Origin: UBA168 sp011055275
GTDB lineage: Archaea; Thermoproteota; Thermoprotei_A; Marsarchaeales; UBA168
DNA length: 64,000 bases
NCBI GenBank assembly: GCA_046635845.1
Contig: JAQQXN010000001.1
Strand: one strand, 5' to 3'
A program made the position numbers and the translations under genes. Every line of letters begins with the position of its first letter. The stretch's first letter is position 1. The notes under the pieces are model-generated. The model had not been told where the DNA came from. It was given only the letters and a program-made list of their open reading frames with translations, and did no database searches. Of the stretch, positions 26,943 through 35,243 are shown piece by piece.

Positions 26943-27818
26943 TTGCTTGCGTTGGGCTCCTACTACGGGATGCACAACGTTTCTGTCCTACTCTTGTCTA
27001 GCACTTACACTACCCTAATCGCGCTCTTCTGCGCCGTGGGGTCCATGGGTCCCCTTATCCTGTTCACCGCGGATAGGGCCACCAAGGGGATGAGGATTAT
27101 GGTGACGAGTGCCTTAGCCGGGTGCGAGTCTCAGATAGCTGGCGTTAAAGTTAAGTACGGGTTTCCTGCTGGACTGGAAATTCATTCAAAGGATTTGTTC
27201 CATCCTCCTAGCCCCACATATAAAAGCATGACCATAGATCAAATCGACGCCTTTGTCCGTGATCTGATTGAAGCGGTATCGAACCTTAATGTAAGGATCA
27301 TTTCCAGCGCTGTCCAAAGAGGAAACGTAAATCCCGCTTTGGTTAGGGGTTCTAATCAATCTGTAAGAAGAGAGATCCTGAGCAGGGCCTATGAGCTACT
27401 CATTGAACGGATCCTTAAGATTGTTAACAGAAGGCAGATAGATTGGTTGCTAATGGTTCACGATTTCGTAAATGTGCAGAACTCAAGCGGCCATTCGGCA
27501 GATGAAAGCGAAATAAACGACACACTGGAGCTCGCTCTCAGTAATGGCGCATATATAAGGAATAATCCAGCGCGCTTTAGGACGTTCACACCTTTCCTGT
27601 TTGCTGACTCATCCAAGTACGGCTGCCTGCAGATAGCAGATCTGGCCTCTTACCTCGTGAGAAGGGCGGGCCTGACCAACGTTTATGGAGTAACCTCAGA
27701 TAAGAAGAAGTTTGATTATAAGAAGTATTTTGATTTGTTGTGGAAAAAATTTGATACTAGCCCAAGCGGACAGATAAGTGGATGGGGAATTAAAGTATGG
27801 ACACTAAATATTTCGTAG
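26943..27818 (+). CDS. DUF3800-domain protein with a foreign, ABC-2 permease-like N-terminus
   Basis: Residues about 65-291 are a DUF3800 protein (LEIHSKDLFHPPSP, DWLLMVHDFVN, the closing LQIADLASYLVRRAG), a putative RNase H-like family common in mobile and defence contexts. The usual start with an Asp-Glu-Ser motif is missing. The first 55 residues (VSVLLLSSTYTTLIALFC, VGSMGPLILFTADRATKG) look like the membrane part of an ABC-2 permease instead. The frame is open upstream without a clear start or promoter. Most likely a chimera left by a deletion and probably not functional as DUF3800. Confidence 0.6.
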   Translation: MLALGSYYGMHNVSVLLLSSTYTTLIALFCAVGSMGPLILFTADRATKGMRIMVTSALAGCESQIAGVKVKYGFPAGLEIHSKDLFHPPSPTYKSMTIDQIDAFVRDLIEAVSNLNVRIISSAVQRGNVNPALVRGSNQSVRREILSRAYELLIERILKIVNRRQIDWLLMVHDFVNVQNSSGHSADESEINDTLELALSNGAYIRNNPARFRTFTPFLFADSSKYGCLQIADLASYLVRRAGLTNVYGVTSDKKKFDYKKYFDLLWKKFDTSPSGQISGWGIKVWTLNIS

Positions 27819-27929
27819 AAAATGGGGTCCGAAGGCAGGGAGCTGCCCCACGCCTCCATCATCCAAGGCGTTACCGCCTTACCCGTTATAAGTTGGTCCT
27901 CGCTTAATAAGTTTTGCCTTTTCGATGCA

Positions 27930-28992
27930 TTGTTGAATAATTCCAATGAGCACTTTCAGCACACGGAATAAGTAGTGGTTAGAGCCACGAGGTTTTGACG
28001 ACCAGTAGCTCTAACCACTGGGATAAATCTTCCGTCAAGGGAAATAAGCCTAGCCCCAAACGTGATTGGCACTCCTAGGACGAGCAGTTAGTTCTCAGGG
28101 GAGAGTTCCTCCTCGACGTCAGGCCCTTCAAGCGCTGGAAGAGGGAACTGAGGGAGGCCAACAAAAATAAGAGGGGAAGGCCTTTCCTCTTCCCGGATTC
28201 CTTTGTAAGGTGGCAGGCAATCTGGCCAAGGGTTGACTACCGCGGCCTAGAGGGCATAACCCGCGCTTTGAGGGTCTTTCACATGATCCCCAGGGCTGAC
28301 GACTACACCACCGCCTGGCACAGGATATCAAAGATGGTACCCGAAAAGCTGCCAAGCGCCAACGAACTTGAAATCGCTGCGGACGGCACCGGGCTCAAGA
28401 CTGGAAGCGCAGGCGAGTACTTGACCTACAGGTACGGAAAGCCGGGAAACCGCAAGAAGCACGTCGTCCTTGTCATAACGGTGGACGTTAGGCGCAGGAA
28501 GCTGCTGGGCGTTGACGCTTACGTAGAGGGAAGAGACCACTCGGAAGCGAGGACGGCCGCCAAGATGCTCGCCGATGTCAGGGAGAAGGGGAAGAGGGTA
28601 AAGAGGTTCTACGGCAAAAGCTTACGATGCCAACCTTGTCTTCTCTTCCTTAAGGGACGCGGATAGCGCCGTTAAAGGACGAACGCGACCACTTACCGTT
28701 CCCGCTTGAGAGAAGAAGGGACGAGATTAGGAAGTACCATTCCCTGGGCTACAGGAGGTGGAAGGAGCAAACTGGTTACGGAAGGCGCTGGGCCGCTGAG
28801 GGTTTCTTCTCGGCGATGAAGAGGAAGTTCGGTGAGGACACAAGCTCTAGGAAGCCCCAAACCCTAATGGCGGAAGCAGTTCAAAGGGCATGGCCTATGA
28901 TGCCATGGCCTGCCACGCGAAGGCAAGGGCGCGAAGGGGTGAGTGAGAAAGGAAAAGAAGCGAAATCCCGTCGCCCGGGATTTATGCAACAA
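27930..28992 (+). mobile_element. Decayed ISC1058-like insertion sequence (IS5 group)
   Basis: Left end TTGTTGAATAATTC at 27930-27943, right end near GGGATTTATGCAACAAA at 28977-28992, about 1.06 kb. A perfect 12-bp hairpin at 27974-27985/28008-28019 lies just inside the left end. The enclosed transposase gene is broken. The same ends occur at 21604, 21636, 21763, 22727 and perhaps near 32129. Confidence 0.7.
28021..28977 (+). pseudogene. DDE transposase of the ISC1058 type, frameshifted
   Basis: Frame 1 gives KPSPKRDWHS, a TAG where Tyr is expected, then DEQLVLRGEFLLDVRPF, KRGRPFLFPDSFVRWQAIW and the DDE core ELEIAADGTGLKTG to 28640; the next frame gives KAYDANLVFSSLRDADSAV, and a third carries RKYHSLGYRRWKEQTGYG, AAEGFFSAMKRKFGEDTSS with the last acidic residue. 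At least one nonsense change and two frameshifts, so it is inactive. Confidence 0.8.
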
Positions 28993-29293
28993 AGCAGTTA
29001 CGATTGCTTTGTTAAAACAATGCATATGAAATTTTGACGGGTACCGCTATTTCATGGACGCAGTCAAAGCAGAGGACAAAAGTTCTATTTTGTTTATATC
29101 CGGGAGTAAATTCACGTGTATTCTCAAAATTAATTAGCAAACTACTGATGCTACTGGTTTTTCGCTAGGGAGGCGCAGTGCTTCTGGGAACGTAGCCTCC
29201 TTTCGCAAGTGCTGAAGACGGGTTTACGTGTTTGCTTGACCGCGAAATGATCAGTCTTTCCGAGAATCGCCGCTTCCCGCACGCCTGGTCTTG

Positions 29294-31027
29294 TTATAGA
29301 GGGCTGGAGGTCTTCTTGCCTCTTGCCGCGAGCTCCAGCACTGTGTTGAGATCTTCAAGGGCCTGCTGCGTCTGCTCCCTCACCTTGTCTACGTCATCCA
29401 GGAAAGAATTGACATCTCTGGATATCATCTCAACGGTTAAGTTAGCCATGTCTTGCTCTTTCCAGTAGGCGTCCAGCAGCTGGCTCCACGCGTTTGAGAA
29501 GAACTTGTCCGTCGTCGCGCGCACCGCGTCCATTATGGGCTTTATCTCTTGAAGCATCTGGTCGACGCTTGTGCTAGATGGCAGTACCAGAAGGTGTCCG
29601 GCGGCTAGGGCGACCGCGTCGGCCACGATCTTCGCCGAAGCGTACTCGACGAGCCCCGTCCAGTACGCGAGGGCGTACCTGGGATCAAGTCCTTTTGGAA
29701 GCTGGAGTGATGTCAGGTTATCTGGGAGGTGCAAGTATCCGTCTTTCGTGAAGACCAGAGGCGTCACGCCCATCGTGAATTCCGCTTTCCAGCCCAGTTT
29801 GAGCTCGTCTGCACTTCTGGCGGCCACGTAGAGCGCCAGACCGAGCGGCCCAATGGCCCATCCCCTTTCTTCGGCAAGGGCCCTCAGCTCTATCTCTTTC
29901 TTCTCGTGCTTGGCGGCGAGGGCAAGGAGCTTAAGTTCGGCCCTCTCCTCCCTTTCGCGTGAGTCTTCCTCGACCTCGCACAGGGCCTTCCCCTGCTCCT
30001 TCATGGCATAGATGAGCGCCTCAATTTTAGCATTTTTCTGCTCGACACCCCTCTTTATCGTCTCCTTCCACTGGTCATCGAACTCGAGGTAGCCCTCGAG
30101 TTTATCAAGCTGGTCGTTCGCCTCTTTGAGCTGATCTTTAGTATTTTTCAGTTCGCTCTCAAGCGAGCTGGCATGGTTCTCCGCGTCCTTCGCGCGCTTC
30201 TTAGCCTGCTCGAGCTCTCCTGAAAGCCTGGTGACGGTCGCCCTCAGCCTCCGAGCGCTTTCCTTTTCCTTGGCGAGCTCTTCGTTCAGCTCGGCGAACT
30301 TCCTTTTCATCTCTTCCTCGTGGGCCTTCCTCTCGCTTTGGAGCGATTCCTGCAGGGAGTTGACCTTTTTCTTAAGATCCTCGTTCTCATCTTGCAGCCT
30401 TTCCCTCTCCTTCACCTGGCGGTTATAGTCGCTCTTGAGCTGGTCGTACGCCCTTCCCTTCTCGGCCCCCTCCCTCACCTTGTCCATGAGGGACTTCATG
30501 AAGACCGGGGCCTCATCGGCGCTCAGGGAGAGCGCGTTTTCGACTTCCTCCAAATAACCCAGCGAGGAAAGGAGGTCAGCTGCTGCCGATCCGAGCTGGG
30601 CCAAGTTGGAGGGATGCCATTCCCTGCCCGGGGGCGCGACTCTTCTCAGGTGCGACTTGTCCCCGTCCTCCACGAAGGCCCGAACCTCCTCGCCCTGGGG
30701 GAAGTAGGAGGCGTGCGCGGCCCTGACCTCCCTCTCCCTCAGGGCGTAATTCACGATCAGCGCGCTGGCCAGGGTGGAGGGGTTGACCCCCTCCCTTTCA
30801 GCCCTCTCCTCGAGCGCCCTTAACGCCTCCCTGGGGACCTTGAGCGCGACGTGGTACTTCCTCGCGGCCTCTGAAAGCATCTTTTTCTCCTGGGGAAGGA
30901 GGGAGGAGTCGCCGGAGGCCGCCAGCTCCTTTATCAGCGACGCGAGGGTGTCTGTGAGCGTCGCATCGCCGCCCGGCGTCAGGGCCTGCCTGACGTGATC
31001 GGGAAGGTAAACGTTGACCTTCTTCAT
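29294..31027 (-). CDS. Tandem ribbon-helix-helix protein with long coiled coil (putative partition or nucleoid protein)
   Basis: 577 residues from ATG 31027 (an upstream ATG at 31069 is less likely). Residues 1-38 (KKVNVYLPDHV...TLTDTLASLIKEL) and 57-105 (HVALKVPREALRALEERA...TLASALIVNYALRER) each read as a strand followed by two helices, i.e. two ribbon-helix-helix units in one chain. Residues about 190-370 form an uninterrupted heptad coiled coil rich in E, K and L. The last 200 residues are helical with hydrophobic patches (GPLGLALYVAA, LAYWTGLVEYAS). No known family. An array of phased short repeats lies directly upstream and could be its binding site. A DNA-segregation or chromosome-organising role is inference. 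Confidence 0.65.
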   Translation of the reverse strand: MKKVNVYLPDHVRQALTPGGDATLTDTLASLIKELAASGDSSLLPQEKKMLSEAARKYHVALKVPREALRALEERAEREGVNPSTLASALIVNYALREREVRAAHASYFPQGEEVRAFVEDGDKSHLRRVAPPGREWHPSNLAQLGSAAADLLSSLGYLEEVENALSLSADEAPVFMKSLMDKVREGAEKGRAYDQLKSDYNRQVKERERLQDENEDLKKKVNSLQESLQSERKAHEEEMKRKFAELNEELAKEKESARRLRATVTRLSGELEQAKKRAKDAENHASSLESELKNTKDQLKEANDQLDKLEGYLEFDDQWKETIKRGVEQKNAKIEALIYAMKEQGKALCEVEEDSREREERAELKLLALAAKHEKKEIELRALAEERGWAIGPLGLALYVAARSADELKLGWKAEFTMGVTPLVFTKDGYLHLPDNLTSLQLPKGLDPRYALAYWTGLVEYASAKIVADAVALAAGHLLVLPSSTSVDQMLQEIKPIMDAVRATTDKFFSNAWSQLLDAYWKEQDMANLTVEMISRDVNSFLDDVDKVREQTQQALEDLNTVLELAARGKKTSSPL

Positions 31028-31093
31028 AAGGCTGAGGCTCAAGTGGGCCATAAAGGTTGTGCATTGCACTTGGTCTGGGAAAGGTGCTGGAGG

Positions 31094-31197
31094 CTTACTG
31101 CGCTTTACGCGGGCTTACGAGAAGGCATGAAGGGCTTACTGCGGCTTACGAGGCTTACTGGGGCTTACGAATTTTACGCAACCTTACGAGTCTTACG
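31094..31197. promoter_or_regulatory. Array of helically phased TTAC (GTAAG) motifs
   Basis: TTAC begins at 31095, 31105, 31115, 31136, 31146, 31155, 31165, 31174, 31184 and 31193: ten copies spaced 9-10 bp with one gap of 21, i.e. one face of the helix. Most read GCTTACG or GCTTACT (CGTAAGC on the other strand). The array lies 67-170 bp upstream of the start of the tandem RHH gene. RHH proteins bind such direct repeats as operators or centromeres. Confidence 0.75.
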
Positions 31198-31254
31198 CGA
31201 GCGCTTTTGGACTGGAAAAACTACCCCCCATCTATGCGCGGGTTTTGATGTGAT

Positions 31255-31278
31255 AAAGGCCGATCAAGTAGCATCAGT
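31255..31278 (-). repeat. Copy of a 24-bp motif recurring in this locus
   Basis: Reverse strand reads ACTGATGCTACTTGATCGGC then CTTT. A copy at 32787-32810 (plus strand) matches 21 of 24 bases; one at 32585-32607 shares the first 16 bases and diverges after; 29144-29155 has the first 12 bases. The copies at 29144 and 31255 bracket the RHH coiled-coil gene. Possible replication or recombination site. Confidence 0.65.
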
Positions 31279-31449
31279 TTTTGGTGCTATTTTTAGCTGA
31301 CAAAACGCGGTGTCCACAATCGGATCTTTTCGTAGCGGATTTTTTCGAGAGTTGCGTTTTGAAACGCGAAGACCTCTTCAGAAGTGCTTGGTACAAAACC
31401 CCGCCCGAAGTTAATCAGGCAAACGCTGCTAACTACGCCAGAAATAGGT

Positions 31450-32070
31450 TCAATCAACCCTCACAACGTAGTGCGTGACGTACTCGTAGTGATCCAGCGC
31501 AAGCGGTGGCCTCTCGATCACCAGGCGCGGTTGGCCAAGTGGGTCCTTCACTGCGTACAGCAAAAACTTGTCCTTGAAAAACCGCGAAGCCTTCCACTCG
31601 TTCGGCGTGAGCTCCACCTCGTCGCCCTCGCTTATCCCCTTTACTTCGATGAGCTTTTCCTCGCTACCCTTTTTGCTGACCAGGTCGTACCCCAGGTCCT
31701 CCTCGTGCACGTCCCTTACCTCATAGCCTTTTCTTTGCTCGTACTTCATCGCGCAGTTCATTGCCGCAAGCTCGACCTCGCGCTTTTTCTTTTGCAGCCC
31801 GGGGTCGTATTCCTCTTGCCCAAGTACAGAGTACGCGGTATCCGCGGTCATGAACCTTGCGTGGCCCAGCACCTTGCCGGGCTTTGCCTGCAGGGGCGTT
31901 ATCACGACCTCGCGCAGCTTTTCCCTTTCCTCCTTGAGTTTCTGCCTCCTCGCCTGAATATATACCTCTCTACTCCTAGCGACTGCTCGGCGTTCTTCGG
32001 CAATTCTGCCCGTCTCAGGCCCTTTCCTTGACGAATTCGGATATCTCCCTTATCCTGGTCTCAGGTCTCG
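31450..32070 (-). pseudogene. C-terminal DUF3883 remnant of a SNF2-type helicase
   Basis: The intact part (31450-31905) reads NCAMKYEQRKGYEVRDVHEE and LGYDLVSKKGSEEKLIEVKG, the DUF3883 PD-(D/E)XK-like core with Asp and Glu-x-Lys. Upstream the frame continues as basic helix (RRAVARSREVYIQARRQKLK) and, after a frameshift near 32020, TRIREISEFVKERA. In known proteins this domain follows a SNF2 helicase; here the helicase part is gone and only about 200 residues remain. Confidence 0.65.
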
Positions 32071-32209
32071 GCCGAAGGTCAGCGGGTAATTCTTGATCTA
32101 TTCAAACGGCCGAAACTCCTCTGTGGAATTCTGCAACAATCCGGGACAGCCCTGCTTTGCTCAGCAGACAGCCCAAAAATTCCATTGAAAGAAAAGGGTT
32201 ATGGGCCTT

Positions 32210-32365
32210 CTCAGTGGACTGGCTGTAGACTGTCCGGCAGAAGTGTACTGTGGACCGGACTCTTCAATGGACTTGCAGCGGACTGGACTTTTTGGGCGAG
32301 TACATTGAGGGAAAAGGGAGTCCAGTCCAGTAAGAGTGGACTCGGCGGGTGGAGTCCATTGAGGA
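32210..32365. repeat. GGACT/AGTCC pentamer cluster
   Basis: GGACT or its complement AGTCC recurs about ten times (for example GGACTGGACTTT near 32280 and AGTCCAGTCCAG near 32320). A second cluster of AGTCC lies at about 32665-32700. No credible protein is encoded. Confidence 0.6.
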
Positions 32366-32381
32366 GAGCGAACTTTTTGGT

Positions 32382-32567
32382 GTACTGTGTACTGTACTGT
32401 ACCGTACTGAGTACCGTACTCCCTCAACGTACTGTACCGTACTGTACCGTACTCCCTCAATGTACTGTTCGGCACCAGTACGGTACCTGTTCGGCGGCCT
32501 GAAGGCGGCCATGAGGGTTTTATGTGGGGAAAGGAGAGTGTACTGGTACCGTACTTTTGAATTGTAC
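32382..32567. repeat. GTAC pentamer array
   Basis: GTAC, itself palindromic, occurs 19 times in 186 bp: at 32382, 32389, 32394, 32399, 32404, 32411, 32416, 32429, 32434, 32439, 32444, 32449, 32462, 32478, 32483, 32540, 32546, 32551 and 32564. The main spacing is exactly 5 bp (GTACT or GTACC units), half a helical turn. The long open frames across it translate to Tyr/Val/Thr-rich low-complexity sequence and are not genes. Confidence 0.8.
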
Positions 32568-32810
32568 CCCATCTAGCACGAGAAACTGATGCTACTTGAC
32601 GGACCTTCCGCTCATAGAGTCCACATGCGAGCGGCCAGGCGTCCAGGGGGGCTAAAATGCACAGTTCAGTCCAGTTCACAGTCCACTACCAGTCCAGTGG
32701 CCTGAAAGCGTCCATGAGGGTCTTATGTGGAAAGGGAGACGAGACTCCAGACGGACTCTCGATACATGCCCCATCTAGTATTAGATACTGGTGCTGCTTG
32801 ACCGGCCTTT
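32497..32810. repeat. Diverged tandem module: two copies of a conserved block with different pentamers
   Basis: Block 1 (32497-32528, GCCTGAAGGCGGCCATGAGG...) and block 2 (32700-32730, GCCTGAAAGCGTCCATGAGG...) lie about 203 bp apart. Each is followed by a CCCCATCTAG box (near 32567 and 32770) and then by the recurrent motif (32585-32607, 32787-32810). Block 1 is interspersed with GTAC units, block 2 with AGTCC/GGACT units. The region looks like a duplicated cis-acting site, such as an origin or centromere. Confidence 0.65.
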
Positions 32811-33563
32811 TGCGCATGCAGTTCCGCAAGTTCCCGGGCAAAAATCGGTAGATTTTTCACGCGTGCACTGGAGCGTTCAAAAAGGCCTGCTGAAAAGGCG
32901 CCTTAATCTCTGGAGCTTGCGCAAGCTTGCGCAGAGGCCCGCTGAGCACCGCAAGGCCAAAACGCCAGGACGCCTGGTAGTTGTGGCGGGTAGGAAGCAA
33001 AGAGGCGCCGCGAGCGCCTTCGGTGGCGCTGCGGGGAGAGGTCTGCCGGAGCGCCACCGGCCCGCGCGCTAAGGGCCTTCCACAGCGCGAGGACAAGTAC
33101 CGTCTTCTGGCTCGGTAAAATACGCTAAGGGGGTAGCGGTTCTAAGTCGCGCAGCTAAGAATAGAACCCGGTTCTTATTCGGTAGCTTCGTCCCGTGGTG
33201 GCTGGAAATCAGATGGCCTCGCTTTTACCAGGCCTTTGACCTGCCAGGAGAAGGCTAAGGGCTCAAGGACCTGGTCGAGGCAAGATACGCAACCCAAACG
33301 CGTTCGTGCGCGAAACGTGCGAGAAGGACATGGCGAGAAGGCTTTGTGCAGAATGCCCTAGCGCTTGAGATCTCGATCATCAGAAACGAGCTGGCCAAAC
33401 GGAAAGGGCGTTAGGCCCTGCAGCAAGAGGATTAATTCGCGGTATCGGGTATGCAAGCTACTTAGGACAGACCTCTGACTTTCATCACCTCGAATTTGGC
33501 GGCTTCAGCGCCTTTGAGCGCAAGGTGCTGCCAAAAAGTTAAAAACGACCCCCCTCAAATGTT
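32811..33563. other. GC-rich noncoding gap with decayed fragments
   Basis: No intact gene. A plus-strand frame near 33270-33415 (DLVEARYATQ, LALEISIIRNELAKRKG) looks protein-like but is unrecognised and has no start. A TATA-like AGTTAAAAACG at 33536-33546 belongs to the next gene. Confidence 0.4.
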
Positions 33564-34895
33564 GTGAGCGGCGATCGCAGGAGGGATCTTGACAGGGCCT
33601 ACGAGCGCTTCAAGCATTACCTGGGCACCACTTCCGCCCTTGCAGCTGCAAGGAACTATGAGGGCTCTGACCAGGACCTCTGGGCCCTTCTGGTCGCGCT
33701 TTCCGATTATCAGGTGAAGGTTCAGGGCGTCCTCCTGCCCATGCTGCTGGGTCTCTCCGATCATCTGAGGGCGTCAGGCGAAAGCGTGACCGAGGCGATC
33801 ACCTCGGATCGCGCGTCCTTTTACTCCTTCCAGTGGAAAGGCCACCCTGGGTACAGGGGCTGGTATCACAGGTTTCTTACGGGAGACGCTTTCGAGGGCC
33901 TCCTCGACTCTCTTTCCTCCATAGTGAAGGAAGAGGGTTCGATAACAAAGCTTGCCCGTTCGCTCTACGGCGGAGATGTAGCTAAGCTCATCTTTTCGCT
34001 GGCTAGGGAGATAAGGGCGAGGGCAATGACGAGAGTAAAGGGTCCCTCCCAGTTATCCTACATAGCCCCAGATCCTGACGCGCCAAAAAGGTCGACCATG
34101 AAGACCTTAACGCTTTACCTGAGGTGGATGGCCAGGAAGGAGTACCCTGACCTCGGGCTGTGGGACTTCGTGGACGCCTCCAAGCTCTATCCCTCCATTG
34201 GTCGCGGAACCGCTAGGACGATAAACAGGGTGTTCGAGGGGAGAGACGAGGGAAGGCTTAGGACGAAGTCGCTCGGATGGAAGGACGTCGAGGAAGCCAG
34301 GAAGATCATGAGGGAGATAAACCCGGATGATCCCGCCAAGTACGACTACGTCTTCTCCCGTCCCTCCATGATGGGGTACTGCAGCCTTGAATTTGAGGAA
34401 AGGAAGTGCGAGGTCTGCCCGCTGAGCAGCGCTTGCAGGGCATCGAACCTTCCGCACCCCCACGGGCAGCACCTTAGATCTAAAGAGGAAGATAAGATCT
34501 TTGAGAGGTTTAAGGAGAAGATAAGGCCTTACGTCAATGACGTTGACATCGATATAATTGAGGAGTTTCCTCTGAACGGGTATTCGGCCGACGCTGTGAT
34601 AAGGTTCAAGAGTGGTGAGCGTGCGGTCGTTGAGGTAGAACGGGAGCTAAACCACATGGCGGTAGGACAAGTCGTGGACTACCAGGTGAAGTACGAGAGC
34701 AGATACGGCGAGGAGGCTAAAGCAATCGTAGTGGTGGAAAGGGCGCGTGACGAGAAGCTAATTGAGCTTTTGAAAACCGAGCGCGGGATAGACGTTATCG
34801 TAGTACGAGCTAGTCACTTTCTTCGCGCCAGTAGAACTACGCTTTCCTTTTTCTATGCTAGCTTTCCCCAAGGGCATCTATTCAGCCAAAGGTAG
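33564..34895 (+). CDS. DUF2400-like helical/Fe-S protein fused to a PD-(D/E)XK-like nuclease
   Basis: 443 residues from GTG 33564, about 25 nt behind a TATA box. The first 250 residues resemble TIGR02757/DUF2400 (STMKTLTLYLRWMARKEYPD, LGLWDFVDASKLYPSIGRGT). Then comes a cysteine cluster C-x8-C-x2-C-x5-C (CSLEFEERKCEVCPLSSAC, about 272-290), as in Endonuclease III-type Fe-S glycosylases. The C-terminal domain has SADAVIRFKSGERAVVEVERE (about 338-360), a nuclease-like D...ExE core. The domain seems to end at IDVIVV, where CGA (34806-34808) opens a 29-residue unrelated tail. First gene of the defence island; DNA-lesion or modification-directed cutting is inferred. Confidence 0.7.
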   Translation: MSGDRRRDLDRAYERFKHYLGTTSALAAARNYEGSDQDLWALLVALSDYQVKVQGVLLPMLLGLSDHLRASGESVTEAITSDRASFYSFQWKGHPGYRGWYHRFLTGDAFEGLLDSLSSIVKEEGSITKLARSLYGGDVAKLIFSLAREIRARAMTRVKGPSQLSYIAPDPDAPKRSTMKTLTLYLRWMARKEYPDLGLWDFVDASKLYPSIGRGTARTINRVFEGRDEGRLRTKSLGWKDVEEARKIMREINPDDPAKYDYVFSRPSMMGYCSLEFEERKCEVCPLSSACRASNLPHPHGQHLRSKEEDKIFERFKEKIRPYVNDVDIDIIEEFPLNGYSADAVIRFKSGERAVVEVERELNHMAVGQVVDYQVKYESRYGEEAKAIVVVERARDEKLIELLKTERGIDVIVVRASHFLRASRTTLSFFYASFPQGHLFSQR

Positions 34896-35243
34896 CCAGA
34901 GATCGCACCATAGGATGCGTTATTATCTACTTTGCTGTGGACAAGGACCCAAATCCTATCCATTTCCCTTTTTTGCTCCCTCAGCTTTAATGGGGAACTG
35001 GCGATTCTTCGTCTTTTAGGTAACGTCCATCCGCGAAGAGCTCTGATATTGTCCTGTAGCCCTTAGTGATTAGACTACGGCAAAAGAGCCAGTATCGTAA
35101 CCTTCTTCGGCTGACGCAAGGGCTATCAAGAACGGCTTATTTTCACCTTAAGATCGTGGCCAAGAAAGCCATGACTGCAAGGCCTTCTGCCAATTGACCA
35201 AGGAGACGTATTTAAGGTTTAAATTCTAGGCAGGAAGCTTCGT
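34896..35243. other. Promoter-containing gap before the methylase operon
   Basis: No gene found in 348 bp. The downstream end holds a TATA-like TATTTAAGGTTTAAATTC (35209-35226) about 18-35 nt before ATG 35244, which would drive the methylase-helicase operon. Confidence 0.5.

Noticed and set aside
31400..31412. CCCCGCCCGAAG as an IS605 hairpin
   Set aside because: Only one arm is present, without a matching GGGCGGGG.
32161..32679. 172-codon minus-strand frame and shorter plus-strand frames over the pentamer arrays
   Set aside because: They translate simple repeats (YGTVRYST-like) and lack any domain; the DNA repeats explain the open frames.
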